Part shown: in pieces, positions 27,170-40,900 of the stretch | Position numbering within the stretch: the first letter of the stretch is position 1 | How the letters are laid out: each line of letters opens with the position of its first letter | Source of the DNA: Barthelona sp. PCE | Lineage: Eukaryota > Metamonada: BaSk clade | Direction of reading: 5' to 3' | Length of the DNA: 64,000 nt | Assembly: GCA_040285745.1 (NCBI GenBank) | Contig: JAUFOR010000004.1 | Span: forward strand, 124,001-188,000 | Made by a program: the position numbers and the translations under genes | Notes under the pieces: model-generated | Database searches by the model: none | What the model was told of the DNA's origin: nothing | What the model saw: only the letters and a program-made list of their open reading frames with translations

Positions 27170-28321
27170 TTAGTGTAAATACGGATTAAATAAATCAGTT
27201 TTAAGGCTAATCACCCTTTCAATACATTCTTCCGTCTTATTGAAACAGTCTTCAAGCTCACAGTGTTCACTCAAAGCTACAACATGGCTGTTTTTAAAAT
27301 TGTCAAGAGGTTCACGTTTCCCACAAATGACTCTCACCATATCAGTACTCCCTTTAACACGCTCAACAATTTGATATAACTGGCCGATAACCTTGCCTTG
27401 AATCGACTGTGAATCAAAGCTTCCTTCACCTGTAATAATCATATCGGCATTCGCAACCTTTTCCTCAATTCCTATCATACTAAATAAAAATTCAATGCCA
27501 GATTTGATATTCAGTTTATCCTTTAGTAAAGCGGAAAGGCCGCCGGGCACTCCACCTGATGCACCAAAACACGGTTGGTCACATGATATGCTCAACAAAG
27601 AAGCCACATTAATCATACCAAACTCAAGTTCACTGCGCATTTCAAAAGTTTTGGCACCCTTCTGGGGGGAGAACACAGCAACTGCTCCATTTTCACCGCA
27701 AAAAGGATTGTTCACATCACAGCATAAAGCAATTGGAGTTGAAAATTCTATAGGTGACATATCAATGCCCATAATGTTAAACAGGTCCCCACCTGTCAAT
27801 GGTCTACTAAGATTTGTCCCATCTGACATTGTGATAATAGCTCCAAGACCCTGTAAAATAGAGATCCCTGCTTCATTCGTTGATGAACCACCAATCCCCA
27901 TATAAATGATTTCAGGGCTATGCGTGAGTTCAATATGCTTCAGTAATTGACCAACTCCGACAGCTGTAGTTTTCAGTGGATTGCGTCTCTCGATAGGGAC
28001 CAGTTCCAAACCAGCAGCTTCAGCAAACTCAACACATGCAATACTGTGCTCGCCTTCAGTATATCCATATGCTGCGTTAACCTCATCACAAAAAGGATGT
28101 GCAGGATGTGTCACCATAAATTTTCCTGTTTTAAAGTTTAAAACTTCTCGAAAAGCTCCTAAAAACCCTTCTCCACCATCAGATAATGGAATAACTTCAC
28201 AAATTACTTCATTACTACCATCTTGCTCTTCAAAATTTTGTATCGTCTTCTCTATACATTTTCCAACACTGCTGGCGTCCAATGTATCCTTAAAAGAGTC
28301 TGTACAAATTAAAACTCGCAT
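27170..28321 (-). CDS. Glycerate kinase, GlxK/GarK type
   Basis: The 383-aa product belongs to the bacterial-type glycerate kinase family (class I, glycerate 2-kinase), which phosphorylates D-glycerate with ATP. It shows the N-terminal CTDSFKDTL (6-14, family DSFKGSL), LSDGGEGF, the nucleotide-loop signature GIGGSSTNEAGI, FGASGGVPGGLSALL (family GAAGG) and ITGEGSFDSQSIQGK (family TGExxxDxQTxxGK). The length equals the usual 370-385 aa. 2-Phosphoglycerate would feed lower glycolysis and so pyruvate kinase and acetate formation. A bacterial-type enzyme in a protist suggests lateral acquisition, although the codon use is ordinary for this region. Confidence 0.9.
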   Translation of the reverse strand: MRVLICTDSFKDTLDASSVGKCIEKTIQNFEEQDGSNEVICEVIPLSDGGEGFLGAFREVLNFKTGKFMVTHPAHPFCDEVNAAYGYTEGEHSIACVEFAEAAGLELVPIERRNPLKTTAVGVGQLLKHIELTHSPEIIYMGIGGSSTNEAGISILQGLGAIITMSDGTNLSRPLTGGDLFNIMGIDMSPIEFSTPIALCCDVNNPFCGENGAVAVFSPQKGAKTFEMRSELEFGMINVASLLSISCDQPCFGASGGVPGGLSALLKDKLNIKSGIEFLFSMIGIEEKVANADMIITGEGSFDSQSIQGKVIGQLYQIVERVKGSTDMVRVICGKREPLDNFKNSHVVALSEHCELEDCFNKTEECIERVISLKTDLFNPYLH

Positions 28322-28735
28322 TGGGAAATTGGGGAAAATTGCTATAACGCTATTTTATGCTATCTAAACAGTATACATTGTGAAATTACTCGTCACTCTA
28401 ACCATATTATTATCGAAAATTGCAATAAAGCCAGAATATATTTTTTCTTTACATTTAGACTAATTTATGGAATAAAAGTTTAATGCGTGCGGCCACAATA
28501 ACAATAAAAGAGCTCTTAATTGATATAATTGACATAGACTATCAAGAATGTGTCTGTTTTGGAAAACTTGATTTTTGGTTTTAAGGGTCACTTAGATATG
28601 ATAAAGCCCCTTTAAACTGTTTGCGACTGAGATTGGTAACAAAAAATATCTCCTTGGTGCAAATAGAACTCTGAAAAAGTGCTTTTGCATTTTACTTCTT
28701 TTTTTCTTATATACAAGGGTATCTTGACATCTAAT
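28322..28735. other. Divergent intergenic region before the giant gene
   Basis: 414 bp of AT-rich sequence between the ATGs of glycerate kinase (minus) and the giant gene (plus), so it should carry both promoters. A pyrimidine-rich tract (CTTCTTTTTTTCTT) lies about 30 bp before the giant gene's ATG. I see no ORF, tRNA or strong repeat. In the giant gene's frame, stops at 28628 and 28664 exclude an upstream start. Confidence 0.5.
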
Positions 28736-28912
28736 ATGTCTAGACCAGGGGCTGAAAACTCAAAAAATAGCCGCTACTCTGTATATAGCAAGCATTCTAA
28801 TTTTTCTGCATGCATGCGAGTCACAAACTTATTTGCAAGGGGAACTTTATCCCTCTTGAAGCCTTTATTTGTATTTTTAATGTTGTCGAGCATGTTAGTT
28901 CATGTTTCAGCA
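28736..28912 (+). other. N-terminal extension and signal sequence of the giant protein
   Basis: Residues 1-42 are polar and basic; 43-59 (PLFVFLMLSSMLVHVSA) are hydrophobic with a plausible signal peptidase site after Ala59. Met27 (28814) is an alternative start that would leave a conventional signal peptide of about 33 residues. Confidence 0.7.
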
Positions 28913-31900
28913 ACTAACTGTACTTTCACAGCTGGAGCAGGTCTCTCTGTTGATAAGTATGGTTCCAATGGTAACTGGGACTGCGCAAAAATCCCCACAA
29001 ACACGGATGATGCGTTTCTCAACACAACTACAGATCCATTGGTTTTGTTGCTTGATCGCTCAATTAACAACATGAAAATAACATTGGATGGTGCTTCCCT
29101 CTACATGAAGGACGGCGAACTTTCGGTCCAGAACGATTTTACTTTAAATTGTACTGGGTGCCAAGTCCACGGTGTTTCTATGACGGTTGACGGTGATTTT
29201 TATCACTATGAAGGAATTCATGGTGATACATGCACGCCATCTGGCTGTTCTGGCTCTCGAAACAGTGGCGATACCATTGTTTCTGGTGACTATATCTTCT
29301 CTGGACCACAACCCAAGCGATTGTATAATCGTGTTATCAAAGTTGCGGGTGATGTTCGATTCGAAGATGGTGTCACACAGATTATTGTTGGCTACGGAGG
29401 AAAATTAGTGGTTGATGGGACAGTTTACTTCCCCCATCACAGCTTATCATTCACCCAACGTGTTCCGGGTGATACAGAAATGTACACTCTTGAATTCAAC
29501 TCTTTTGTTGAATTCTCAAAGTACTCCACTATGTATAATCGTTCAACTTTCTTGTTCGAAGCTGATATTGGTAGTACTGCTAATTGGCTTATTGGAGCCG
29601 ATGAGCTCAACTTCAAGGCATGCTTTTTCTCATTTGTCGATCCTGCCGATTCAGGCGTAAAGGGTGTTTGGGAGTTCATCGGTGAGGCTGGTCATCCTAT
29701 CGTTATTTTCCATGACAATCAGGAGTGTTTGGCTACTGACTTTGAGCATCAAACCTTCTTCAAGATTGACGCTGGATACGATCACGTATCCAACCCTAAC
29801 GCGACGAACGGTATCCTTCAACTTAGTGGTAAATCTTTTGCACTCAACGGTGACGAGCTTCTTTTCGATTCCATCTCCGTTTTTTCACTTTACTGTGATG
29901 AAGTGCGTTTAAAGAGCAGCAATTACGTTGGAGAATTTGACTCCTTTTATTTAACTGGTGGCTTTGGCTTCGTCGGCCTCAACATCAAGTTCATTGTTAA
30001 GGATTTATATTTGAATCGTGAGGGTGGCTACACAGGTGAAATCTTTATGAACACATTCATAGAGACAGATCACTTAATTCAGGATAACTATGATTTGACT
30101 ATTGCAGGTGAACTTATCGTAAACGATTTGTATATCTTCAACAGATCGGTTATCACGTTCGACCATACTGTGTTCATCACAGTTCATGATACGATGGAGT
30201 TCTACTCTGGTACTTTTAACGGTCTGGTTACGGATTTTGAAGATAATGGACTTCACGTTGATACGTTGAAGCTCTTCTCATCAGAACCCAAAACCACATC
30301 TTTTCTAACCATTAATACTAACTCAACCTTCTGGGACAAGGGCACATGGCTTGCTAACAATGCCAAGTTTGTCTTTCAATATTTCGAAATCGCCCCTTTT
30401 AATGTTTCAGAATATAACGATGCTACTGAGTATCATTACATTAAGCATACGTCTAATGATGTCACAACGATTCGTACAAAGAATTTGAATCGTACAACAA
30501 CTGGTGACACACTTTTCCATGCTTACGTTCATCTAAACAACGGTACACTTGTTGGAAAGGACTCTGTTTCCTTCGGTGCAGGTGGTCGTGCTGATGAGCT
30601 TATGTCTGCTCAAGAAAACGTTACTGTTGCTTTCGTACATGATACTTTGGTCGATTCAGATGATACAAAGTGGGATTTTGCACCTAATTCGTTGGAAGTC
30701 ATCACTCGTGTATTAATCGACGGTGCAGTAATGGAGATCAACAACAACGTTGATATCTCAGACGCTAACTGCGTGTGGGAGATTATCGATGGTGAGTTTG
30801 AATCACATATTGCGCACCCCATTTCTCATCTTATTCTTGGAGGTGGTAACTGTGAGTTCACAGATATTCATGAAATTGAGAACATTACCATCTTAGCTGA
30901 TGGTAAGCACGAATTTATGACCAATATGAATATTTCACGTATTTACTCACACTCTGCTTCTTCTGGTGGTGCCAAGGTAATATTTTGGGAACCTGTAGAC
31001 ATTAACGAAATGGAAACAACTTCAGGACACTCTATTGTGTTTGAAGAAGTATCCACCTTCAATCGAATCATTCAGACTAATGGTCACAATGAATTCATCG
31101 TTCCCACAATTATTGATGAAGCGTTCATTTATAATGGTAACTTCTCTGGTCTTGGAAACAACACTATCAACCAACTTACTTGGAATGGTGGTTACATCAC
31201 GGGTGCTGATTCTACGTACTACGATCTGTTGATCCTGAAACCCTATCTTTTCGTCAAGGACTGGATTAAGGGTGTTGGTACGGCAAACCACTTTCTTTAT
31301 GGTCGTAACATCATCTTGGAAGCTGGAACTTTGTTTGAATACACTGGTACAGCTAGATTATACTGCCACGATGATGCAGTTCTGTTCATTGAGTCAAGTG
31401 CACTCTTCCAGATGAATACAACAGCTGGTCCCGTTATTTGGTCCCAACATGTTGGTTCACGTGCTCGTTGTCAAATCAAGGTTCGTCTTGGTGGTGATTT
31501 GGAGAAAATTGGTGCCAATTTGTGGACGAGTGATTGGGGTATCTCAACAAAGGGTAATGTTTCCCTTTGGGAAGGAACATGGAGACAACGTGCTCCCATT
31601 CTAATCGATTATATCTTTAACGTTAACAGCTCAACTCACTTTGAAATCTATTATGTCGGATATACGCTTGATATTTATCACGATTTCTCATGGAGAGAGA
31701 ATGCTGTATTGAACATTGGTGGTTTGTTTTCAGCCAATAACAACGCCTTTGTGTTCATTAATCAGTACGCCAAAATTCGCCCTTACGAATTCGACAGAGG
31801 CAACCTCCACTTCAAGTCTACATCAGACATTGTGCTTGATGCACCATTCAATATGACCAACCAAATCATTGAAGCTGATACTGCAGTCTTCACTCATGCC

Positions 31901-34900
31901 GATGGAGCACACTCCGATACTATCACAATCACACGTGGTACTCACACATGGCTTGGTGAGCAGAAGTTTGATGGAATGACCATTAGTGGAAGTTCTTCAA
32001 CCTTCAACGCTCATGTTAATGTGTCTGCGACATATCGACAAACTGCAGGTACTGTGAAGATGAAGAGCTCTGCCAATATGACTCGTCTCGAGATTTGTGG
32101 AGGTACCCTCACTGTCACTGGTGCACTGTACGTAGATAGTATTGACTTCTGCGGAGGTAAGCTATACATTGAAGGAGATCTCTTCATTGAAGATGTGGTC
32201 ATTGCGGTTACGGATTCCCTCAACGTTCTTGCCCCAGGTTCCGTTTACTCCAAGACTTTCACCATGAATGCAGGTTCTGCCACTATTTCAAGGATGTTAG
32301 TCGATGTAGTCACAGTTAATGGTGGTACGCTCCAGGTTGCCAATGGAAACATTGATGAACTGGCATGTGCGGCTGGTAACTTCAGAGTAACTGTTGATGT
32401 TAGCATTAACAGTACTGTTGTTAACAACTGTTATTTGCTGAGTGTTGGTACAATTAACCTCAACTACGTTTGGATGATTGGTGCCTCTGGCAGACTTGAG
32501 AACCAAGCCGCCTCGACCATTAATAATATTGATCAGACGCTGGGTTTCTTCTACATCAACTCACTTCCAATCGAGATCGTCAATCATACAATGCGTGGTG
32601 GTATCTTCTCCGCCAACAACCTTGTGCATGAAGTTCAGAACCTGCATTTTTACGGAGGTGATATCACATATCACACTGCTAATCAGATTCTAACCCTGAC
32701 AGGCAACAGTGAGATCCACGCAGGAACGAAGACACTTAGAAGACACATCAAGAACACTGGTTCACTCACTTTCTATGAGGGTGGTGTTCAATTAATGTAC
32801 TATACTAAGCTTGAAAACGCCATTGGTGGTGTTATTCACTTCGATAAAAGCATTACGAATCAGTATGTGTTTGATGTCAGCAACTGGAATGCTCAATCTT
32901 CAACAACAAAGGCTACATATAAGCGTAACACCCTCACCAACAAAGGAAAGATTGAGGTCAACGGTACTGTTTTCATGACAACCCAGCTCGTTGTTGAAAA
33001 TGGAGGTCTCGTAGAAGTGTGGAATGATTCACTCACTTTGCATGGTACCTCATTCGCAGGCACGTTCAATATTTTTGAAGGTGCGTTGTTGAGGTGTATT
33101 AACTATGGTCTCACAGCCGATTACCTCGGTGTCATTGAAGGTGATGGATCCGTTCTAATCGAGTCATCGTCAACCTTAAGCATTAAGGACGGTTCAAGAT
33201 ATAATATTAAGGACACCACAACAGTTCGCGGACATTTGGACATTCAAGTTGGTGCAATCATCACGTCCATTGGTTCTAATGTTGTGGTACAGTCAGGTTC
33301 AGTTTCTATCACTGACGATCACTTGGTGTTTGTTGATAACGTTACTGTATCCGGTGGTTCTGTTAATGTTGCATCGAAAATGTCCATTGCAGATACGCTC
33401 ACGATCACTGGCGGTACACAAACTTACACAGGTGAGTTTGATGTCGCACACGTTGTCCACAGCGCTGGTACACTCCGTCTACAGGGTGAAAGCGATGTTT
33501 CTGTCGACTATCACTCTTCAGGATCAGCTATGCTTAATGTTCAGACCTTGAATCTTGACATACTGCTACTGAACCTGACGGGAGGTACTGTTGACGTTGA
33601 TCCCACATACGAACTGAAGATTGTCAATCTTTATCACGACGGTGGTAACCTATTCAGTGATGGCCTCACCGTAATTGGACTCAAGTACGAGTTCCTCAGT
33701 GGAGATGTCCGCTGCTATGATGGTATTGTTCGAGTAGATGGAATAACATACATTCGTTCAATGGGAACCAAGCGCCTGTTTGGATCAACCACAAAATCTG
33801 CCACGTTATCATTCGTAGGCGATGTCCATTGGGAAGAGTCTAATATTGCACTAGGAAATAAGGCCATGTTTGTTATTGAGCCTTCCTCAATTCTAAACAT
33901 TGACTTTTGGACGGCCGATTACACGGTCTCAACGTTTGCTTCATCTTCATATCCGTCCCTCTTTTGGGTAAAGGGTTTGATGAACAAATACAACTCCACA
34001 AAGGTTACGTTCGCAGCACCCGTTACTTTCGACTCAACTACCCACGTTTACAAGGGTATCGTTGAGGTTGCGGGAACGGGTCAGTGTAACAACTACTTCA
34101 CGCTTGACAACGCAACTCTCCTGATCACTTCCAATTTCTTCTTTGGATTTGGTTCAGATATCGTTGGTTCAACCGACACCATATTAGAATTCAAATCAGG
34201 TGACATCACCACTGATCGTACTTTCTTGTACAACAATGGTACGTTCCTCATGACGGGTGCAAACGTTGTATTCGATTCTTCAACGTTCCTCATCCGTGTT
34301 GGTTCCAAGCTTAACGTAACATCAGGTAATCTGATGTTCGATCGTTCAGATTGTGAACTGGACGACGTACATGTCAGCGGTGGTGTGATGGATATTAACG
34401 CCATCGTTTCCATTGAATCACTCAACATGACAGCTCCAGGCGGCTTATTCGAGCTATCTCGTTCCGTAACTATCAACGGTGATTTCGACCTGTTTGCAGG
34501 TACAGTCACTGATGACGGTCAATTGGTGGTGCTTGGTATTCTGCGTTGGTTTGGTGGTGCGATTTCGGGTATGGGCAGATTGCTAACTGATGGCTCTGTG
34601 GATATTTATGATTCTGGTTCTTCGAAAGATCTTCGTATTTCAGAATTCATCAACACAAAGGAGTGTCGCTGGCATGGCGGTGATATTGACTGTTATGACG
34701 ACGCTTCCTTCAAGAACCTAGGTGAATCTTCATTGTTGCTGATTCCTGGTGGTTCTATGCTTTACAAGGGCACAGATGCCGATGCGCATCCTGCGATCCT
34801 TGAAAACTTGGGTAACATTACCAAGTACGATGCTGACGAGGCTGTCTTTAATATTAAGGTTAAGGACTCTGGTCGCACTGTTCTTGTTGAAGGTGTTCTT

Positions 34901-37900
34901 TCTTACACAGGAGGTATCGAGTCTATGGGCTACACGTTCATCAACGACAGCGCGGTTATCCAGTTCGCTGGTCCTACACAGCGATACTTCCCTGCTGCCG
35001 AAATTGTTGGACCTGGTCTTCTACGTGTTAGTGCCGGTGCCACAGTTACATTCACATGTAAGTTCAATGTTACTGGTGATACAGAGATCGCTGGTGGTAC
35101 TGCTTACTTCGAGCCAGGTCTTCAACTGACCAACATTGGTTCGTTACTGAATATCTCAGGTGGTATATGTAATTTCCACGGTTATCCATGTATTGCTAGT
35201 GATGTTCTCGTCATTGGTGGTACTTTTATTTCTGATTCTGATGTTACAGTCAACGGTAATTTCACACAAACTGCCGGTACTGATGTACTCGACTCCAACG
35301 CTGTTGTTTTCGGTACATTCAACCTTTCAGGTGGTGACTTTGGCGGTGATGGTGCAACAACCCTTAACGGTCCTGTTCATTGGTCAGGTGGTCTGATCTC
35401 AGGAGGTAACGTCTTCGAAGCCAACGAAGAGGTCTTCCTTACAGGTGGTGATAAATTCATCAACCGTCGTCGTTTCGAACTGAGAAAATCTGCTGTCTAC
35501 GAAAGCGGTGATATTTATGGTAAAAACGCTGCAAGTCTCATCGTTTCTACAGGCTGTACTTTAGATCTAAACCCTGGTGCTGACATGTACTTCTGGGATA
35601 ACGAAGGTGTTCGACCCGAACTCGGTAATGCGCATCTGATCAACAAGCTTGGTGCATCAAAGGTCACTGTTGAGTGGTACTATAACGCAATTGCAAAGCT
35701 TGATGTCCAGGAAGGTATCTTTGATTCAGCAGGCGGTGGATGGCTGGCTGGCAACATGACACTTGCCGCGTCAACATCTTTCGAAGTCTCTGGTGGTGTT
35801 GGTTTCACATTTGCTAATGGCTCAGACGTCTTTGGTGTCGGTGAGCTGTTACTAAGCGGTGGTGATGTCACAATGATGTCAGGTGCTTCAATCTCTCTCG
35901 ATCCAGGTGCCTCCGACCTCATCGTCGATGGTGCTGATGTCGCAGTACAGGATGATGTTACGCTTACTGTGTATTCTATCACTGTTGATGGTCCTCCCAC
36001 TTCTATTCTTAACTTTGAGGGTTACAAGTCCATCAACCTACCTCCTACTGTTGTTCAGGGTGGTTTCCTGAAGGCACGCGCACAAGTTACATTCACCACC
36101 CCTGTTGAATTTACAGGTGGTGAATCAAGTTTCTCAGGTGCAGTTAATGTACAAGATACAATGCTTGTATCTGGTGGTACTCATGCATTCCACAACTATA
36201 CAACTGCTGATGCTGTTGTTACTGTAACTTCTGGTGTTCTCACGGGTGATGGCCGCCTTGATTTCCAGGACCAGCTTATCTTCGAAGGCGGAACTATATC
36301 TGGTGGTGGCCTGTTAACAGCATCATCATTTACATTCCAGACTCCCACAGTCAAGGTATTGAAGGAGAGAACAATTAACTTCGCAAGTACGCTAGACTGG
36401 ACTGCAGGTGATATCGAATTACATGACGCTGTTCTTTTTAACGTCAGTGAAGCAGCAACTCTCAATTTCGATCTTACTGGTGATTACTCACTCAAGCACA
36501 TCAGCGGTATTGACTCTGTCATTGATAACTACGGTCTTATTGACATCAACAATGGTCTGAGCTCTACTATTATGACTTTAGATGTCCTGATCAACAGTTA
36601 CGCTGATATTACCGTGACGCAGGGTATTATGGACATTTATTCAAGGTTTACGTCCGAGGATCTCATCTCTATTGCTGCTAATGGTGTTCTCCGCGTTTCT
36701 GACAACGAGTTCAGTGTTGTAGGCGGCTCACTTACCAGTGTAGGTAAGGTTGAGTTCATTGGTGGATCTTCAATTGTTCGCGATGCTACATACAATATCA
36801 TCGACACTTTGGTTGATGGTGGTGATGTAATTATTCGTGACAGTGTTACACTCACTAAGTTGGGTAACCCTGCTGAAGTGCGTTCAGGATCCTTAGATCT
36901 ACGCGTTTCTCCTCCCAGTTCATCAGATATTGACGTTACTGGTGGTATTCTGCTTTTCAACTGTCTTGACTTCAACGTTAACACTCTGGAGATCACATCA
37001 GGTGAGCTGAAAGGTAAGGGAACGATCACTGTTGATGGCTCATTCGACTTCAAGGGTGGTCTTCTCAACGATATTGGTACCATCAAAGGTGACAACATTC
37101 AGATTTACAACAGCGCAGCTTCAAAATATATGGACCAGTTCTCTATTCAGTCAACCAGTTCCATGATTTTGAATGAAGGTTATTTGTACGGCACAAAGGA
37201 TTCAAAACTTGTTGTCGACGCTGGAGCAAAACTGACTGTCTCAGGTGGTAGTACCGAAAAGCTTCTGCGTAATGCACTAGATGAGTTCACCTCTATCGAA
37301 GTGTACGGTACCCTCGAGGTATCTGTTGTAGGTACACTTGATCTGGACTGGGACATTGTCGTATATAGTGGCGGTGTTGTTGACATGAAGTTGGGCAATA
37401 TCAACCTACGCGACAGTAAGGTGAAATTCCTTGCTGGTTCAACATTCAACATTGATAATGGTGTCTTCGTATTCGCAACATGTGACCGAAACCTCTTCAT
37501 TGATAACACTGCCACATTCACAATTGGCACAGCTGGTAAGTTCCATGTGCAGAGTTTCAATGTCTTCATTGATACTCCAGTTGTAGGTGCAGGTGAAATT
37601 ATTATTTCTGGTACAGGAACAGTTGTACTTGGCGACAATGCTGACTTAACTGGTCTAAGCGGTCTTGAAGTGCAAACAGGCGGAGAACTCTACGTACCCT
37701 GTACTTCGACCGACTTTGACGGTACACTCACGATCAGTGGTGGTGCTATTGACGGTGATGGTGACTTTAACGTTGCATCACTTGTTGTCACTGGTACTTC
37801 GACCGTGCGCAACCTTGTTGTCAACGTTGATGATGTTACTGTCTCTGGAATCCTAATTCTTCAAGAGGCTGTCATTTTTGCTGCTGCTACATTCAAAACT

Positions 37901-40900
37901 ACGAACGCTGTTGCAAACACATATATTAGGTTCCGTAGTTCCGAGCTCCAAATTGGTGCTAGTGCTACTCTTACTATCGATGGTACAAGCTCCCATCTTT
38001 ATTTCCAAGATTATGATGTTTTCGAAAAGGAGTCTCTTGTTTCTATTCTGGGAACAGTTACTGTAGGCTCACATAAAATCATTCCATATGTTCGTATTTC
38101 GATAGATGCTGCCGCATCATTCACACATACCACTGATTTCGCCGTATATAACGACGTTTACATTGATGGTACAGTGACAATGACTGATGGAATTGATTTT
38201 ACTGCTCTAAATGGTGCAAAGATCACTTTCTCACCGTCTTCAACTTTTGTTAGTGGTGTGCTTAAAGCAAGTACTAACGGTATTGTTGAGTTCAAGGGTA
38301 CATCCACAGCTACCAACCACTTCTTCGTGAACAGTGGTGATCTCATTCTTGATGGGAATTTCGATATTGCAGCGGCATTAGAAGTTCAGACCAATGGTCA
38401 TGTGTACGTAAAGCAAAACAGCGCCGCAGGTCTTCCTAACACAATTATCCACAATGGTGGTACTGTGCACTACGAAGTTGACACTGATGTTGTTGATTTA
38501 ACCCTTTACAGTGGTGGTGATATTTACATTGATCCTGAGGTTACTATTTCCTTAAAGTCAACTGGTACAGCCACATTCTTGGGCGGTAACATTCGAAGCC
38601 ACTTTACAGGCATAATTAACATCGATGCAGGATCTACTACAGTGTTTGGAAATGTGGGCTCTAGTGGCAGTGTGTACTTCTTTGAAGGAACAATTAACGT
38701 TGAGGGAACAATGAACCTCGACTACAGTTACCTCTATCTCAAGTTCGATGCTACAATCAACGTTGCAGTCGGTGGTGTACTCACTCTCAAACCTACCCAA
38801 GATGTTGCTAACCGTCATCATTATATTGAGGGCGGTACTATTAATATATATGGTGCGTTGAAGGATGAGCGAGCAAACTCAGACAGTAACGATTATTGGT
38901 ACATCAAGACATCTTTGAACATTCATAATGGTGGTGTTTTCAATATGGACAATGGTGTTGTTTTGTTGTATGTCGAATCCAACGTTCATGCTGGTGCTAA
39001 TATTCTTGGCACAGGTGCTTCACGATTGGACTATGAAAGTGGTATCCATACCCTTGCAGGTGTATTTGACGGTTACTACCTTCAAACATCGGGTGCTGAT
39101 GCAACAACTCTGACTGTAACAGGACAGATTACTGCTTCTCATCGTTGTTATTTCAATTCAATTGTTTACTACGATAGTGTCGATCCCATTAGCTGTTTGA
39201 ATGATAAGGTTGAGATCCTTGATGATTTCCACATTGTCTCGTTCCTCACACCTCAGAACATTGAGTTTGCAGTCACAAGTGATGCACGTTTGTTCATTGA
39301 AACCAATATTACAATCGATAACCTCCTCTTACAGACATCAACCAATTATGGTATTTATCTTTTAGCAACTCTTAATATTGCCAATACTTTTAATTGGCAG
39401 TATGGTGACTTTCACGGTACCCATGCACTTGTCGCCAATGACATTATAATCAATAGTGCAAGTAATAATCGTCGTGTTTATGATTCTGCAACTGTTCATG
39501 TGATTAACATATTAACTTGGAGTCATGGTAAAGTTGGTCTGTACGATACGGCTTCATTTGTCTTGAAACCAGGATCAACAGCCAATCTCGGATTCGTAGA
39601 TCACTATTATGGTTTCATGGGTGGTTCAACAGGTTACTTTATTCTGAATGGAGCAACAGTCAATTTCCAGTACACTAATGACTACTACGGTGATTTTTGC
39701 GCCAACATTCAGGCAAAGGACACAACGTTTAACTTCCGTCGCTGCCGTACTCGAGTGTATGCTCTTTACAATAAGTTTGAGAACTGTCTGTTTACATTCG
39801 ACTCCACATCCTCATACGATGACTTGGACTTCTTCACTGGTGAAACTCACTTGATTGACACCACTATGACGTTCACAGATAGCAACGATAAGTTCCGTGT
39901 TGATCACGGGTCCAAGGTTATGATGAGTGGTACGACAAATATCGCAATGGTGCATGGAAATAACATTATTGGACAAGGTACATGTTCTGGTGACCGTGGT
40001 CTTTATATCACAGACACTCTCAACGTGGCTGGTTCTGGTCGTTTCAGCTTCAGTAGTGGTTTCCATACATACTGGCATGATAACCCAATCATCAACTATG
40101 GTGTTTCAACCATAGCATCAGGTGAGCACTTCATCGTGGACACAACGTTCATTGATATGCTCAACATCACAACAGGTGCAATCTGGATTGTGTCAGGTAC
40201 TGTTAGCATCAACACAGTCAGTTGGACTGGTGGATACTTATACGGTATGAATGACCCTAATGATGTAACGGTGCTCAACATTGATACATTAAGTTGGAAC
40301 AACGGTTATTTGTACCAACATATAATGTTGAACGTCGATCACTTCTTTGCCAATCCAGCTTTAAACACACACATACAGTTCGGTGCTGGCTCTGTTGTCA
40401 ATGTTTTGATCGATGGTAACTTTACAGGTGGATACTTGTATGGTTCTATGAATAGTTTGTACGGTGCCAGACTTGTAATCGAGACTGGTGCTGTTTTTAA
40501 TATTTACTTCGACAATGGTGCATCATACTTTTTCCGTCGCTATAGTAGTGGTGCATCCGAAGCTACCTTTGAGAACAAGGGAACTGTCAGATTCTATGGA
40601 CACGATGTTCCATCATGGACTGTGATTACTTCTCGTCAGTATGTTGATTGGGATGTCATCAATCATGCAGGCGCAACGATGGAGATCATCGATGGCGCTG
40701 ATGTAGAGTTCAGACGCGGTGGTCTCTTTGACGGTACATTCACATGCTCTGATCTCGGAACCAACGTTCGATTCGGATCACCTACCCCTTTCTATTTCAT
40801 TGGTTATTTCAACCCTGATTGTTCTGTGACATTTGATGGAAGTTCAGTAACCTATGTATACGGTGAATGGGATGTTCAAAACGATAACTTAATTAAGTTT

